64,000 bases of DNA from Turnera subulata (GCA_028386065.3 JAKUCV010002146.1:1-64000), one strand, 5' to 3'. Positions 21,007 to 34,755 are shown, counted from the stretch's first letter. Notes: generated by a model from the sequence alone, not told the origin. Numbers and translations: made by a program.

Positions 21007-23099
21007 AATGTGTAGAATAAAAATGTTTGATACTATGTTGGTTCTGGACATCTCTAAGTAATTCCAGTCTGGGGACTTACCAAGTGTCGAGCAAAAGGTT
21101 AAGGATCAAAAAGAAAGAAAAAGGGTATGTTTATACCAAGTGTTTGTACCTTTCAGTGACAGATCATAACCATCATCATCTATATTTCTCTTTGATTGAC
21201 ATTGGGACGAATCATATATGACTACGATAATATGTTTGTAAATGCTTTGATGACTGCAGTGGTGACGTGACAGAGAAAATGACTGCATATTCCAGAACCA
21301 GGGTATTATATGGTTCAGGCTTCCCAAATAATTTCTGAAAATTTCACCTCCCAGCAGAAATGCCTCCCTCTTTTCTGATATATATTTCTCAAATTTGATC
21401 CGAATCAAACACTTGATTTTTTAGTGAATAAATTATAAATCTCTCAACATAAATTTTCTATATATTCGAACTCAAAATTTAAGCAAAATTAGCCGCTCAT
21501 CACTCCTACAAACCCACGTTAATGAAAACTATCCATGTTGGTTACTTGGTTAAGCATTCATGCAAAAGCAAACTAAATATCTTGTTTAATTGACTTTTGC
21601 AATCGAGGGTCAATGGAGAGTGTAGGCAATTTGGTTTTTTCTGTCATCTGTCTGTCGTCCATTTGTGACAAGCTTAGTTCAAATTGGACATTGTAGCTGA
21701 CACAGGCTAGGCCGGTACATAAAGAGTCAAGTAGCCCCTGTAATGAAATGAAACATGAGCATCCGTGTTGGTCCCGCCAAACGTTGCTTTTGGAAAAAAG
21801 GAAATTAAATCTGGTTTTTGGCATCTCTACCTTTCCATTTATTTAATGAGGTGTCCGGGAATTTGTGACTTGTGAGCCAAACTTGCATAGTGAAATGGAT
21901 TCTTGAAAAAATAATCCACCACCACCCCATAAATGAATATATATCTCCTGAATTTCTAGGCAGAAAAAAAAAGGTGCTACCATTACCATACCATGTATCT
22001 CATCAAAACTCCTAATTAAGTGAGTGATAATATATGGCACATAATTTTTTTTTTTCAGGAAAATAGGATGAGTAATTAAAGTGGGCAAGAATGCTTTTCC
22101 CCCCTAATTAACTAATTTTGTCCTTAATATGTATGATGTATCGATGGGCTTAGTAAGACGGAGTGAAAAAGCCTTTTAAAACAGATGACTCCAGCCTGGC
22201 CCATTAGGCAGGCCATTCTATCCCTGACAAACCCAATCTTTTCGTGGATTTTTTGGGCTCGAGGCATCAAGCTCAAAACGGAAAAAAAGTTTTGGCCCAT
22301 AGATGTGAAAACGGATTTTAGAGCTTCAAATGTCTCACAAAGAAAATTTTTTTGGGGCCCAATGAAGAAAATTGGTCTCTAATTATTTTATTCCCTCTCG
22401 AGCGTTATTCTCCACATAAAAGAAAAAGGAATTTACAACTAATAATTTCAGTGGTGGCATACTTACATTTAAACACAGGGAACCTTAAAATCTAAGTGTT
22501 CATTTAATAAATTTAAGGATTAACGAGGAGTAGTTGTTATTATTTCAAAGGCAGTTAAGATTTATTTCTCGTTAGTAAATTTCCAAATCAATAAATACAA
22601 AGAGATTTCACTTCGACCAGAAAAGGAAAAAAAGGACACCTCTTCAGTGTAAGATTTGTTACATTAAACTTTAAAATGTTCACTGCGTAAGAGAAAGGGA
22701 AAGAAACACTAATCTTAATTAAAAAAAGGAAGCTAGTATTTTTATCAGACAAGTGTTGTCCTAAAGACATGGATGCCAATGGTCCCATGCTTGTTCTAAT
22801 GGTCTCGAAAAAGAAGCTTCCTTTGTTCATTCCCAAAGGACCCAAAACCCCATTAAACTCCAATCTGTTCAATGATACAGTTTTTCTTCTCCGCTTCCTG
22901 AGCTAAGAAGTTAGGGCCCATTCATCTTTTTCATCTCACTCCTTTCATATTCTTATGGTGTTCATCATCATCATCATCATTATTGTGTAAATCACACTCC
23001 TAAACACTGAAATCTGAAGTGGATTCCGTGCCTCTTTTTCTGTCCCAGGAGCTTGGTTTTTGGTGGGCTGTGTTTTGTTTTGGCTGTCTTGACTGAAAG
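21007..23099. other. Intergenic spacer
   Basis: AT-rich, with no supported gene. A short (TCA)n run at about 22963-22981 lies close upstream of the next gene. The last part should contain the promoter and 5' UTR of the gene starting at 23100. Confidence 0.5.
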
Positions 23100-26000
23100 A
23101 TGAATAATTCTGATCAAGACAGGCTAGATCAGAGGTAAACACACATCTGGGTATTCCTTTTTCTGTCTTTTTTTTTTTTTGCTAAACTGAGGTGGGTTTT
23201 TGAATGTTTTTTAGTAAGTTTTCAAATTTGTGTGGGATTTTCCTTTTTCTGCTGTTCTTCTTCTATAGGCTGAATTGGGTTCTTTTTTTTTTTTACTGGA
23301 CTCTGCTACTTTCCTTTTTCATGTTTGGTGATGGTCTCCAAGGGAATTGTGGAGAAGTTAAAAGAGGCAATTTTGATGCGAAGTTTCTGTTGATGCACAT
23401 TTCTACTATCCCTACCAAGTTGTTATTCATTTGCTTACTTTAATAATCTGACAGAGAAAATAGTGAAGAAAAGTAAAAACTTTGGGTTCTGATTGTGGTC
23501 TTTTGATTCATCTTGAGCAAGTCAACTGAGAGTTGTTGTTGTATTTGGCTTAGCTGTGATAAGAGTTCGCATCTTACAAAAAGTGCCTATGAGTTTAGAA
23601 TTCATTGATTTTCTGTAGATTTACCATCTCGTAGGTTGGGGAGGGATCAGTTTATCCTTTAAGTTCTGATGAATGTATCTGTTGACGCATCAGAATCTAT
23701 TATGGAATTGTCTGAAATAGAGCAGATTGTGATGTTTGAGCTGAGCACATATGCGTGTGTTCTGTGGGATGATACTTGTTGAAATAGGAATTTTCAGTTT
23801 AGGAGAGAAAGATAGGATTTTCTTATTCATGCGTCATTGATTTCTCCCTCACTATTCAGGTCGAATTCTGCAACTGAGGATTCTACCTCAATGACTATTG
23901 AATTCCTTCGGGCTCGGTTACTGGCTGAAAGATCTGTCTCAAAAAGTGCAAGGCAGAGAGCTGATGAACTGGCAAAAAGGGTATGCTTTGCCTGAATTTC
24001 TCTCCAGGGATAATTCTTTCTCTCTTTCACACACTCGCACACTTTTAGTGCTCCTGTATTATGGCCATAATGTTTGTTTTGCCTGCAAATTAGGTAGCTG
24101 AACTGGAGGAACAGCTGAGAATCGTTTCCCTTCAAAGAATGAAAGCGGAGAAGGCAACAGCAGATGTTCTTGCTATCCTGGAGAGCAATGGGATGAGTGA
24201 CGTTTCTGAGACATTCGATTCAAGCTCAGATGAGGATACCCCTCATGGTTCCAAAGTGGGTAACAAGTTTTCTAAAGAAGAGGAGGATTCTGTCAATTCA
24301 AAAGTGAGAAAAAATGAACCAGAAGAACTTTCTGGTTCTGACTTTGACTCTCGCGCTGTTACTGGTCGAAGCTTGTCTTGGAAAGGCCGTAAGGATGGTT
24401 CACGGTCTTCTGAAAAGTACAAGGATCCATCGCTCAGAAGGCGGAGTAGTTTTGCTTCCCCTGGTTCATCTCCAAGACATCGTCCAGGCAAGTCCTGCCG
24501 CAAAGTCAGAGGCAAGGAATCAAGGTTAGTCACCTTACCTCCTTTCATTTGGTGGAACTATAATTACGGATATGAGGGAAAAATTTTAGAAAAACATACT
24601 CCCCATTCTTAAGATGAGGAATGAGGTTGCTTTACATAAGATCTGTTATTTTAGCTTTATCATGATATTCTGTACTCATCTTTAAGCGTGTTGAGTTTCA
24701 CCAGCAACTCTGGAGCCCTAGTATTCCATTTGGTAGGCGGTCCCCGTGTAATAACTAGTATATTCGTGACTAAATTATGGTTACATTTTACTTCCAGCCA
24801 AACCAAACTATACTGTAATGAGGGACTTGTAGCATGTTGTCTTCATTTTCAAGGGAACAAATGAATTAGGAATCTTCTTAGCTTATACTTATGTTCCTTT
24901 AATCATCTATGTTGATGTGGCTTGATCTCCACACCATTTGTTTTTTTGAATTCTTCACCACCCAGGTAATTTATCTGTTAGTTGTTTTTTCTGCTAGATC
25001 TTCAACTGAGGAATTTAGAGACAATTCACTTGAGACTAATTCCCAAGAAAATGGAGTTTCCAACTCTGTGGATGTTTTCCCTAATTGCTCAGACGACTAT
25101 CCAAAGACTCCTGCAAGAGTTACTGAAAGTGAGGAAGAAAAAACTTTACGAAAGGGCCCACTTTCCGGCCGTGTAGAAAATGGACATGATGCAAGTAGTA
25201 ATGGACATGCCTACCCTGTCTATGGAAGCAATGGAGACATGGAAAAGGCACTTCAACAGCAGGCACAACTAATTGGACAATATGAAGCAATGGAAAAAGC
25301 TCAGAGGGAATGGGAAGAGAAATTCAGAGAAAATAACAGCAGTACACCGGTGAGAATCTCTAGAACTCAAAACCAATTTATTTACTTTCAGATCAATGTG
25401 GTGGCATGCTACTAGGCATTAAATATGTCTCTGTCAAAATAGGGGTTCTGTTCTCTTTCCTGGGTCAAACGATGTTCAGTTGGTGCTAGATATAGCTTTA
25501 ATGTCTTGTGATTTCAACTTTGAAGCATTTCATCATTTATTTGGAATCACAAAATCAGCCGGAGGAACCACGCTTTTAATCTAGAAAACTAATGGTATAT
25601 CACACCAGGAGGGCGGCACTGAGTAGCAACCACAGAGAAAATAAATATACTTAATGAGTTATGAACTAATGGGAGACAAAATACCTGCTGGAAATGCCTT
25701 ATAAATGCTAATGCTCATAGCGCACTGGCATTGGCTAATGTTTCTTTAAATTATTCTGTACTGCAAAGTGGAAAAGGCATCTGTCCCAGTATTTACTGTA
25801 AGGCCGGATGCTATTTCCTGCAAGACATTGGCAGGCACTTGTCCCAAATCTGGATCAATTCCTTGACGCACTGACCATAAGGAGGAATCCAGCCCCACAA
25901 AGTCTGATTACACAATAGTGTATTAGGCACTTGACAATAATTGCGATCCACAAAATGTAAGCTCTAGTGTTTTTGTTCAGACCTCAGCCCCAAATTTCAA

Positions 26001-27289
26001 TATATCTTGACATCAATTTGGGAGAAACATGTCATAAGCCCCTTGTTTCTTGCAATATATTGGTAACTGTCCTTTCAAATTAATTCAGAGAGTTTGTCCA
26101 TTGCATTGGCAAATGGTTGCATCCTTTTCCTTTCATGGGAATGTTTCCTTCTGTTGACTCCTGACATCTTTTCTCGTGGTAATAAACAATGTAGGATTCC
26201 TGTGATCCTGGGAACCGCTCGGATGTCACAGAGGAAAGATTTGAGGTCAGGGCACAAGGTTCACACCCTTCTGATACAATGATCACTCAAACCCAAGACA
26301 CAAAGTCACATGTCGGAGATCTATACAGAACTGGCGCCAAAGACATTCTATCACCTTCACATGATGTGCGACGCTTAAAGGAACAGAAGAATACTAGCAC
26401 GTATGCGTCAGAATCCCCAACTCAAGATTTTGCATTCCCTGTGGAAAAGGGAAAGCAAAATCAAGAGCGGTTTGGAAGCAATTACCGTCCACAGTTGCAT
26501 AGTTCAGACCACCATCCATATCAACAACATTCACATGGTTCTCATGATTCTCCTAGGAGTCAATCTGCATCCAGTTTTCCATCAAATGTGGATGGTGGCT
26601 TCAGTAAAGGGGAGGCTTCTCGGAGCCAAAATGAACTCTATGCATTGGTACCACATGAAGCACCTAATGAACTGGGAGGTATTCTACATGCTCTTAGGCA
26701 AGCAAGGCAATCTTTGCAAGACAAGATCAACACATTGCCATTAGCAGAAGCTAGATATGTTGGAAAAAGAGTTGAACCTTCTGTACCCACTACAATACCA
26801 GAGGATAAAGTAGAGGCTCCAGTTGGATATGCTGGTCTCTTCAGACTGCCAACTGATTTTTCCGCTGAAGCAAGTTACAAAGCAGAAATCCTTAACCCAA
26901 GTGCTAGGTTGAGTTTGGGAAACTATTATCCTGATACTGGATTTGCAAGTGCTCCCAGCAGTCATTTTGCCAGCAGCCCGTACTTGGAGAGAAGTAGATC
27001 GAGCTTCCCTGCCGGGGATCGGCATCTCGGCAGCCCATATGTGGAAGGTGGGTCAAGGTTATCTAGTCAAAAGCCATACTTTGATCCTTATTTGGATACG
27101 GGTTTGCCTTCTTCAAGTAGATACCCTTATCCTAATCACCCCGTTAGTTCCTCCTATCCTGACCTGATGCCCCGGGTGCCATCTAGAGAAGGATTGTCCA
27201 CATTTGTTCCACGTATGTCCGGTGGGATGCCTCCCACAGATCATTTTTCATTTTCTAGCGATCATGTAAGACCCAATATGTATAGATAA
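23100..27289 (+). CDS. Plant coiled-coil protein of unknown function, five exons
   Basis: Exons 23100-23134, 23860-23980, 24094-24524, 24998-25349 and 26195-27289 join in frame with GT/AG borders into 677 residues. Near the N-terminus (about residues 21-95) is a strongly helical, charged segment (IEFLRARLLAERSVSKSARQ, ADELAKRVAELEEQL) expected to form a coiled coil. A Ser-rich acidic/basic region follows (SSSDEDTPHG; RRRSSFASPGSSPRHRPG), then a second short helix (MEKALQQQAQLIGQYEAMEK), a helix with LGGILHALRQARQSL, and a Ser/Tyr/Pro-rich tail. No membrane span or catalytic motif is visible. Similar N-terminal helices occur in conserved plant proteins, but I cannot name a function. Intron 4 (about 845 bp) holds nothing recognised. 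Confidence 0.85.
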
Positions 27290-28588
27290 AGCTGGCTGTC
27301 AAAATTCTGTTCAGGCTGGTGTACTAAAGAAGGGTATCAGGAACAGTGATTTTGTAGTGTAATAGGAATATTATGGCCCTTGAATGGGCTGCTTGTATCA
27401 TCCCCAGGGTTCTGTGTATTATCTAATACGAGATAGAGGTTGTAAAGTTATGCACCCATATAGCCAAAACTTTCTAGTTGATGTTCTTGCTTTGTTCTTA
27501 AATCTTAGTTTACGAATAGGTAGATACGCTTGCTCAGCTTTCCTTTAACTTAACTTTTGTTGGTGGAATGCGTGATTCTTTACTACTAAGATGTTATGTA
27601 TTCAGTTCAGGTGTTATTAAGATGTCAACATAGTCTCTGCTTCAACGCTAAAGGTTTTGGATCCAAAGCCACAGACAGCCTAGGAAAATAGTTTGCACAT
27701 TTAGCATTGTTTTTTCGGATGGTTAAATAATGACAATATTGTCCAAGTCAGACTGGAAATTTTGGAATGATTCCGATGACAGTAGTTGTATGAGAAATAT
27801 ATGCATCGAGGGATAGATGGACCAAGTCACAATATCTCCTCCATTCAAAAGAAAACAAGACTTGTACAGACAGTCAACCGTAGCTGACCACCTCAGCTGG
27901 ACTGGGTTTAAGCCATTAGTTTTTACACAGAAATCCTGAAATGGACAAGACTAATACTAAGGCTTGTGTTTTAATGAAGTAATGGACGCTGGTGTCACCG
28001 TGTGACATTTTTGCGGCTAAACTGGCATGAGATTGTTTACCAAGTAGGAATTTTAAGCATTCAAGTAACTGGCAAACATGATTTGCCTTTTCGTCTTTTT
28101 GTATATGATGAAATCTGTTGTGTGGTTCGAATGGTGGAGGCATGGTTGCTGCTTGAAGGGGAAAAACAAGGTTCCTCGAAGTTTATCATCCATTGACCAA
28201 AAACGTGGAACCTAAGGTTTCTTAATCAGTAACCCAGGGGAGTGATTAACTCAACAAAAGTCATCTGTTAAGGTGATCAAGTTCCTCAAGAAACACAAAG
28301 GAAGGTCTATCACGACAGCCAGTAACACAATTCTACACAAATAGCCAAGTACACAGCCTAAACATAGCCAGACGATGCATCCATAAAAAAGAAAACTATG
28401 GCCCAGACGTGTCTCTGAAAACTTGGCTTTAGTTGTTGATTGTCACCCAAGCTATAGCAGAAATTATCTAGAAAGAAATATGAGTTGAGTCATCATCATC
28501 AGCTACGCGTATATCTTGATCAAATTGACCAAGCCCGATCCTCGAAATCACATACCGGGATTGTATTGTAGCTCAAGTTTCCCTGACA
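27290..28588. other. Intergenic spacer
   Basis: The first ~150 bp are likely 3' UTR of the coiled-coil gene. The remainder shows no supported gene, RNA or repeat. Confidence 0.5.
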
Positions 28589-28597
28589 TATATATAG
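28589..28597 (+). promoter_or_regulatory. TATA box of the gene at 28713
   Basis: TATATATAG about 116-124 bp upstream of the ATG, followed by a leader rich in CA and ending AACAAGAACCATATG. Confidence 0.55.
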
Positions 28598-28712
28598 TCC
28601 CCTAAGTCCACAACAGGCCAAACAAAATTGACAAAAACTCATCAATCATATCTAGCTCTTTAGCTCCACACATACACCAAAAGCTCAACCTCACAGAATC
28701 AACAAGAACCAT

Positions 28713-29267
28713 ATGTCCACAGACAATCTTGAGAGCCCATATAAATATGGGTATCCAAGGATTGATGACGATAAAGAAGATACCACTACCAGGCCACCAA
28801 GATACTCCCTATTTCTTGGAGCAGAAGAGGATATGTCTTTGCTAGAGGGTGGTCTTTACTATGGAAAATATGATCACGTAGACCACGACGAGGCCAAGGA
28901 AGAGAAACCCTTTGATCCAAGGCTGGTAATGTTGCTTGAATTTTTCAGACAACTCTACATCAAAAGGAACGAAGTGTTCAAGAAGATCTTTCCTGGGTAC
29001 TTACACGACGAGTTTGTCGAAACATTCAAGAAACTAGGTGCCAAGTTGTCCTTACGAAAATCTGATCTAACTAAAGCTAGAAGCTTGAAAAGAAGCTTCA
29101 GTGTCGGGTCAACCAGGAGCAGAGGTATCGGGGCACCGGCGCCGTTGACCCTCGAGAGGTTCAAAGTCCGCACGGTGGTTCCCGGTGGTGGAGGCAGCGG
29201 TCCACAGGAAGGCGGCGGCCAAGATGGAAAGGGTGACGCCAACTCAGGTGGTTCTGCATCCAAATAA
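28713..29267 (+). CDS. Unknown small basic/acidic plant protein, single exon
   Basis: 184 residues from ATG 28713 to TAA 29265-29267. I do not recognise a family. The first 60 residues are acidic and Tyr-rich (YKYGYPRIDDDKED, YYGKYDHVDHDEAKEE). Residues about 65-125 look like a compact helical block (FDPRLVMLLEFFRQLYIKRN, then FKKIFPGYLHDEFVETFKKL), and a basic stretch with SLKRSFSVGSTRSRG follows. The tail is a Gly-rich linker. No signal peptide or membrane span is seen. Codon use, a TATA element at a good distance and the long helical block support a real gene. The sharp mix of an acidic head, helical core and Gly-rich tail might fit a regulatory or scaffold role, but that is a guess. Confidence 0.75.
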   Translation: MSTDNLESPYKYGYPRIDDDKEDTTTRPPRYSLFLGAEEDMSLLEGGLYYGKYDHVDHDEAKEEKPFDPRLVMLLEFFRQLYIKRNEVFKKIFPGYLHDEFVETFKKLGAKLSLRKSDLTKARSLKRSFSVGSTRSRGIGAPAPLTLERFKVRTVVPGGGGSGPQEGGGQDGKGDANSGGSASK

Positions 29268-32200
29268 AGAATAGTTAGTTCCATTCCAGGTGGAAGCATG
29301 GAAGTAGAAGGCAATCTATTTTTCTATTGAAGATAATATTCCTTCAAGTATTCTTTTATTCTTTTTGGTGTGGATGAGAATACTACGTGCATTACCGTTA
29401 TATGTATTGGCTGTATTGAATTGTCAAACAACAAATGTTTTTTTTTTTTTTTGGGTTGTATAGAGATTTTCTTATGAAGAACAATGTATACATGTACTAT
29501 TCCTCGGAGGTTGTGAAATTTTGAGTGATTTATGTATATTCTAGCTATTGTGTTTTTCATTAGGATCTTCCTACATAAATTTCCTTCTTACAGTTTTGAT
29601 TGGAGTATAAGCACATCGGTTCAGTTTAAACAGTTATCAAGTTCAATTGGTTTAAGAAATGGGTTTAAGACATTAATAGAAGTACACACCGTATTCATCT
29701 CTGGGCCTCTGCTATTGGGTCCATTTAGCAGAGTTGGTAAAACTGAACAACATGGACTCTTGAAAACAATCCGGTTCAATATCATCCACAAAGTCCTCAT
29801 TTTGGGCCACTTTTGATCAAAGCCTCAAAATAGTTTTGGGCCATTTCCTTTTTCGGTGAACGAAGATAAGCTGTTGTTGAACAATATAATTATTTCATGG
29901 GTAGGCAACCTAGATAAAGGGCTAGCTAGCTAATTACAAGAAGGGAAGCAAGTTTGATTTTTTTTTTTTTTTTGAAGAAAACTAATTAGAAGCGAGAAGT
30001 CAATGGCATAGCCGCGCACCCCACGGAGCTCAATGCATTCTTTTGGCCCTTCACTTTTCTTATTGCGGCGGTGGATGCCCATGAGATGATGAGAACTATG
30101 GGTCACTTAAAAACTTTTTTTTTGATAGGCAACTATCTCTTAATAGTAGTTTTTAGTTTTTACTATTAGAAACGCAATGCTTAAAAAAAAGAGTGTTAGA
30201 AATTAGTGGAACCTAGTACTACCAAGTGGTACGGTGGTTACCCTGCATTCCATCAACTTGAAATCATTGCATGCCTGACATTCTTCTCTCAATGAAATTG
30301 GCACTTTATGAGATATTTATAGTCACTTGATGAGATCAAGATATTTCGAAAAGTATTTCCTAGTACAATTCGTAAAACAATTAAACTTTTTAAAGGAAAA
30401 CAAGCAAGGAATTTAGTCTAGTTGTTAAGAACCAAAGGGAATGTCAAATGCCGAGTTCAAAACCCATCAAGGAAGAAATTAAACCCATTACTATTTGTTG
30501 GATATTAAACTAAGCTAGTTTTAATGGGTCTAGTAGTTTTTATATTATTGGGTTTTAAGAGTCCAAGTCCGGTTCAGTTTAGGAGTTANATGTATCCCTT
30601 AAGCCAACGATTTAAACAGATGAAGCAATTAATTACTACGAATTAAAAAGTTAATCCTAAGTGCATGCAGGCTGTCATAGGCAGCTGTTAGTGGTAGGAT
30701 CGGTACTCCATTAACTCTCATCTGCAATTACAGTGGGCGCTATGGGTGCTTACCAGGCTCCACATGAGCTTAAGATAATTTAATTTATGAACCAAACTTT
30801 GCGGAGCAAAACAAGTGAGGTTTGAGAGACTATATTAAGAGATCCGTTGAGGGAAAAAAGAAACAAGCAAGCAAAGGTTTCATGAGTTTATAATTAACAG
30901 AAATTACGAAAGAAGTCATCAAATTTGTCCAAAGACATGGAGGGAAGTAGTGCAACTGGATAACGTATGGTTTGACGTGTACATTGTAAGAGTGGTTGAC
31001 GCAACTTTAAACGAGAGCCAATCATCTAATTTATTCTTTAAACCAACAAATATGCCATTTTGGTAATGGAAGAAACCAAACAAATGGTGTGTGTCCCTCC
31101 CCCATTGAATTGCCTAAAGTAGTTGCTTAAAGCTTCCTCATCTCCAGGTTCTGACCAACAATATTAGCGGCTGAATGATGTATAAATGTTTTATTAATTA
31201 TATGCCACATGTTTTATAATATATAGTCCTTTCTTAATATTTGTATGTTGCCGATTCAGATGGGAAGTTGGCAATTAGTTAACTATATGTGTATATGTTG
31301 CTATTCCAATGGCGATCAGCTAGATTGTATACATCATCTTTGTGGATTTTTTGATGTGGCTGGCTGGTATTATAGACCTCACTGGTTGGAGGGTAGTTCT
31401 CGAATCTTCTAATCAAAGAAATCAAGGAAGAGCTCTCTCGAAGCCAAGTGTCGGCTTAAACATCTTACGATAAACATTAAAAATTAATTAAAGTATAAAT
31501 GATAACGTTACTAAGGCAACTCACGCTGGAAACTTAGATCAGCAAATTAATCCATGGACCAGGAATAGCAAGGAAAAAGAATATTTTCAAGTGTAATTTC
31601 TTTACTTCTATATGTAATTAACTCCTTGAAGTGTTATTGAGATGCTATTTAATTGATAATCCACCACGACTTGGACTTATGTTGTTTATGTTTGCTCAGG
31701 GTGCACTCTACAATTAATAATAACCAATTGACGTCACCTATGATGCAACCCAACAAAATATATAGATTAACAATAATAGTTCACTTGATGGCGATGAATT
31801 AAATGGTAATGTATGTCACTAGTCATTACACCAAAAAAAAAAGCACCCTTTTTCACCATCCTCCATGATCATTGGTTTCAACAACGGAGGAGAAATTGAC
31901 ATTTGAACTTTGCCGATTGTACTCACACCAACACCAAACTTTAATTTTATTTTTTTTCCTCTTTGAAAACAGAAAACACTAACCATCTGCTAGTGACGGA
32001 TTGATATAATATTGGGCCAGCACCCTCTCGTCGTTATCCAAATAAAAGCACTGTCATTTTCCTTTATTAGTCTCAATCAATTAAATTACCCTAATTAAGC
32101 CTCAAAAGGAAATTGTCATTAATGGGTAACTGTTCTTAATATGGCAACTAAAGCACTCAACCACTGTCGCTGTATATTAAATTGCTTGTCTAGACAGACA

Positions 32201-33597
32201 AACAACTGGCGACTTTCTTCCCTCTAGTGAAGCCACGACGTATACATAGAACAAAGTGTTTAATTAGATGTTGATCAAGGAATGTAAGAACTGATTAATA
32301 TGCATAAAACAAATGCGGATGCATGTAAACAAATTAAAGCAACGGAAATCAGCATAGAAGAATAATGATGTGGGTCATTAATTAGAAAATTTCTCCTTTG
32401 AGGTTCTTTTATTGCAGTCATGTTTTTTTCCTTTTCTTGATTAACTAGTTTTTTTTTAAAAAAAAGTTGAGAGCTCTGATTTTTTAATTTTGAACCTTGA
32501 AAACTTGTCTAAAGAATCTGTTCTGCATACTTAGTGGGGTTCACCAAGAAAAATGTGATTCCATAAGCATATTTTATTTTGGTAATCCAAGGTTAGTTAA
32601 GACAATTAATGCATCACAAACCTTTGCTCTCTTTTTTTTTTTTTTCTTTGGCACAAACCTTTTCTTTTGATTCCTCCCTCTATGGCCGATCTTTGATGTT
32701 AAGGCTAAAAGTTAATGATTTCATGTACGACGTTCATCCCTACGGTGGAAAGGCTAAAGGTTAAGGATTTTATGGGATACATGAAAATCACTAAAAAATT
32801 AGGATACTAATAATTAATTCTAACAGGGCTGTGCTACTGGTATTTAATTTGCTCCTCTCTGCAAGAGTGTTGTAGACGGGCTTAATTAGTTACCAACATG
32901 TGTTAAAGCAAAATATTATAAAAACCGCGCGATCTTTTAACTAATTATTTTTATTTTTTTTTTTGTGTTCCTTCAAATGTGCATGCATATAATGAATGAA
33001 CTTTTTGTTTGTAGATATCTTGTGCCTTAAAATCAGAGAATCAAAGAAACTTTTAGGACAAAAATAATGGGAAAAGTAATTATTCGTTCTGAAAAGAAAA
33101 CTCTATGATTCATCCTCCTCTTTCTCTTATTCCTTCCAATTATATTGAAGTACAATAAACCTGACTATCTATTGTTTGTCGCCAGTAAATTACTTGTCAG
33201 GACAGCAGTCCTCCTTTTAGTCCTTTCAATCGCTATATATACCTTTAATCTTTATTTCACCACCCAAGCAGTTTTCGCTATCTTCATTATTTCTTTTTCT
33301 TAATTTGTTTCAATTTGATGTTGACCTGTAATGAAATTGTTTATCTCGATTAAAAATATAATAATTGAAAACTCAAAATATCTACAAGATATTTAAGATG
33401 CTACGAATTGGATGAAACAAAACAGTCTCCAATTGCAACCAGCTCCTGTATACTATATGTTTCCCATTTAACGGCATGCGGCCTTCATATGTAACATAGC
33501 ATTTCTACATCCAGATCCCCCTCTTTGACCTTTTGCAATTTCCATGATTCTGTCACCCCTGAAAAATGTCATGAAAATGATCGCCAGTTTATAAATT
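29268..33597. other. Long gene-poor spacer
   Basis: About 4.3 kb without a supported gene. It is AT-rich, has many A/T runs, one candidate tail insertion (32626-32651, flanks CACAAACCTTT) and, at 30225-30300 and 30410-30480, weak tRNA-like strings that may be SINE relics. It also contains the only ambiguous base of the window (30589). Confidence 0.5.
30589..30589. other. Ambiguous base (N)
   Basis: A single N in the assembly, in spacer sequence; no gene is affected. Confidence 1.
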
Positions 33598-33607
33598 AAG
33601 AAAATTA

Positions 33608-34309
33608 ATGTAGTATACAGAAAGAAAATATGTTATGTTACGTAAGTGGTTACAATCAAAAAAGTTTTACATGCAATACGAGATGTAGACATAGATATTA
33701 AACTGGAAATTTAATCTGCAAGACTGGATTTTTTTCCTGGAATTGCCACTTGACATTATCTTTATATCTTTAGGTATTCATTCTCCTCACCGTGACTAAG
33801 GTAGGTCAATTTCATGGGGTTAGCGTGTGTAATGGTTGTTTTTTACTTTTGACCAATTATTCTTGAAATTTACTTTTCTTCCTTTAGTGTTTGCTTATTT
33901 GACAAAGAAACGTACATAAACAGTGGAATGTTTGAAAAAGGGGACTTCGTGTTCTAACACAAGCATCGAAGATCATTGGATCGAACAAAATCTATTGCAC
34001 GTCGAAATTCTCAAACTAACTATCGTTGGAGCTTTATGCCCAAACAAAAATCCCCAATAGTATCTTCCTTTTTTTTTTTTCTTTTAGAATGAATTTTACT
34101 TGGCAATCCCACTCATCTCTCTTTATTCCTTAACATCTCCTTTACAAATCATGAAGAAATAGAATGGGATGGATCATTTTGGCCTAGGATATTCTACTTA
34201 TATCTTTCTTGAGAAAAATATGAGGTCCACGCCACGAGATGGTGGTGGAGGGAGGTATATCTTATGAAAGATTTCATGCCAAGTAGACCATCGTGGATAT
34301 TGTAATGAT
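33608..34309. repeat. Tandem duplication, unit 1 (~0.7 kb)
   Basis: From GTAGTATACAGAAAG to GGATATTGTAATGAT the sequence is repeated in the same orientation at 34338-35151. It is non-coding. It lacks two short insertions found in unit 2, so it preserves the empty sites. Confidence 0.9.
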
Positions 34310-34597
34310 TCACCGATTTATATGAATTAAGAAAAATATGTAGTATACAGAAAGCAAATATGTTATGTTACGTAAGTGGTTACGATCAAAAATATTTTAC
34401 ATGCAACATGGGTTTGACATACGAGATGTACGTAGATATAGATACTAAACTAGAAATTTAATCTGCAAGACTGGATTTTTTTTCCTGGAATTGCCACTTG
34501 ACATTATCTTTATATCTTTAGGTATTCATTCTCCTCACCTTGACTACGGTGTCAATTTCAGGGTTAGAGTGTGTAATGGACGTTGGTTTTTACTTTT

Positions 34598-34659
34598 TTT
34601 TTTTTAATGTAATATGATGATTGTATTAAAGATAGAAACTTAAATACAATCATGATTGT
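34598..34659 (-). mobile_element. Short insertion (~62 bp) in duplication unit 2
   Basis: Compared with unit 1, unit 2 has about 62 extra bases between two copies of TTTTTACTTTT (34587-34597 and 34660-34670). The insert starts with a T-run, i.e. it would end in an A-run on the minus strand. Inside it, TGATTGTATT and AATACAATCA can pair as a hairpin. It reads as a short retro-insertion on the minus strand or a tiny hairpin element. Confidence 0.65.
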
Positions 34660-34733
34660 TTTTTACTTTTGACGAAGCGTATTCTTGAAATTTACTTTTC
34701 TTCCTTCAGTGTTTGCTTATTTGACAAAGAAAC

Positions 34734-34755
34734 ATGTTCAAAAAAAAAAAAAAAA
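34734..34755 (+). mobile_element. Micro-retroinsertion (22 bp) in duplication unit 2
   Basis: ATGTTC plus an A-run lies between two copies of GACAAAGAAAC (34723-34733 and 34756-34766). Unit 1 carries a single GACAAAGAAAC at the matching place (about 33901-33911), so the extra bases and the duplicated flank arose together after the tandem duplication. Confidence 0.8.

Noticed and set aside
30225..30480. tRNA-like strings suggesting SINE relics
   Set aside because: Box spacing and B-box match are too poor and no target duplications were found.
32615..32662. T-run between two CACAAACCTTT copies as a further micro-insertion
   Set aside because: The T-run does not touch either repeat, so the structure fits less well; kept only as a note.
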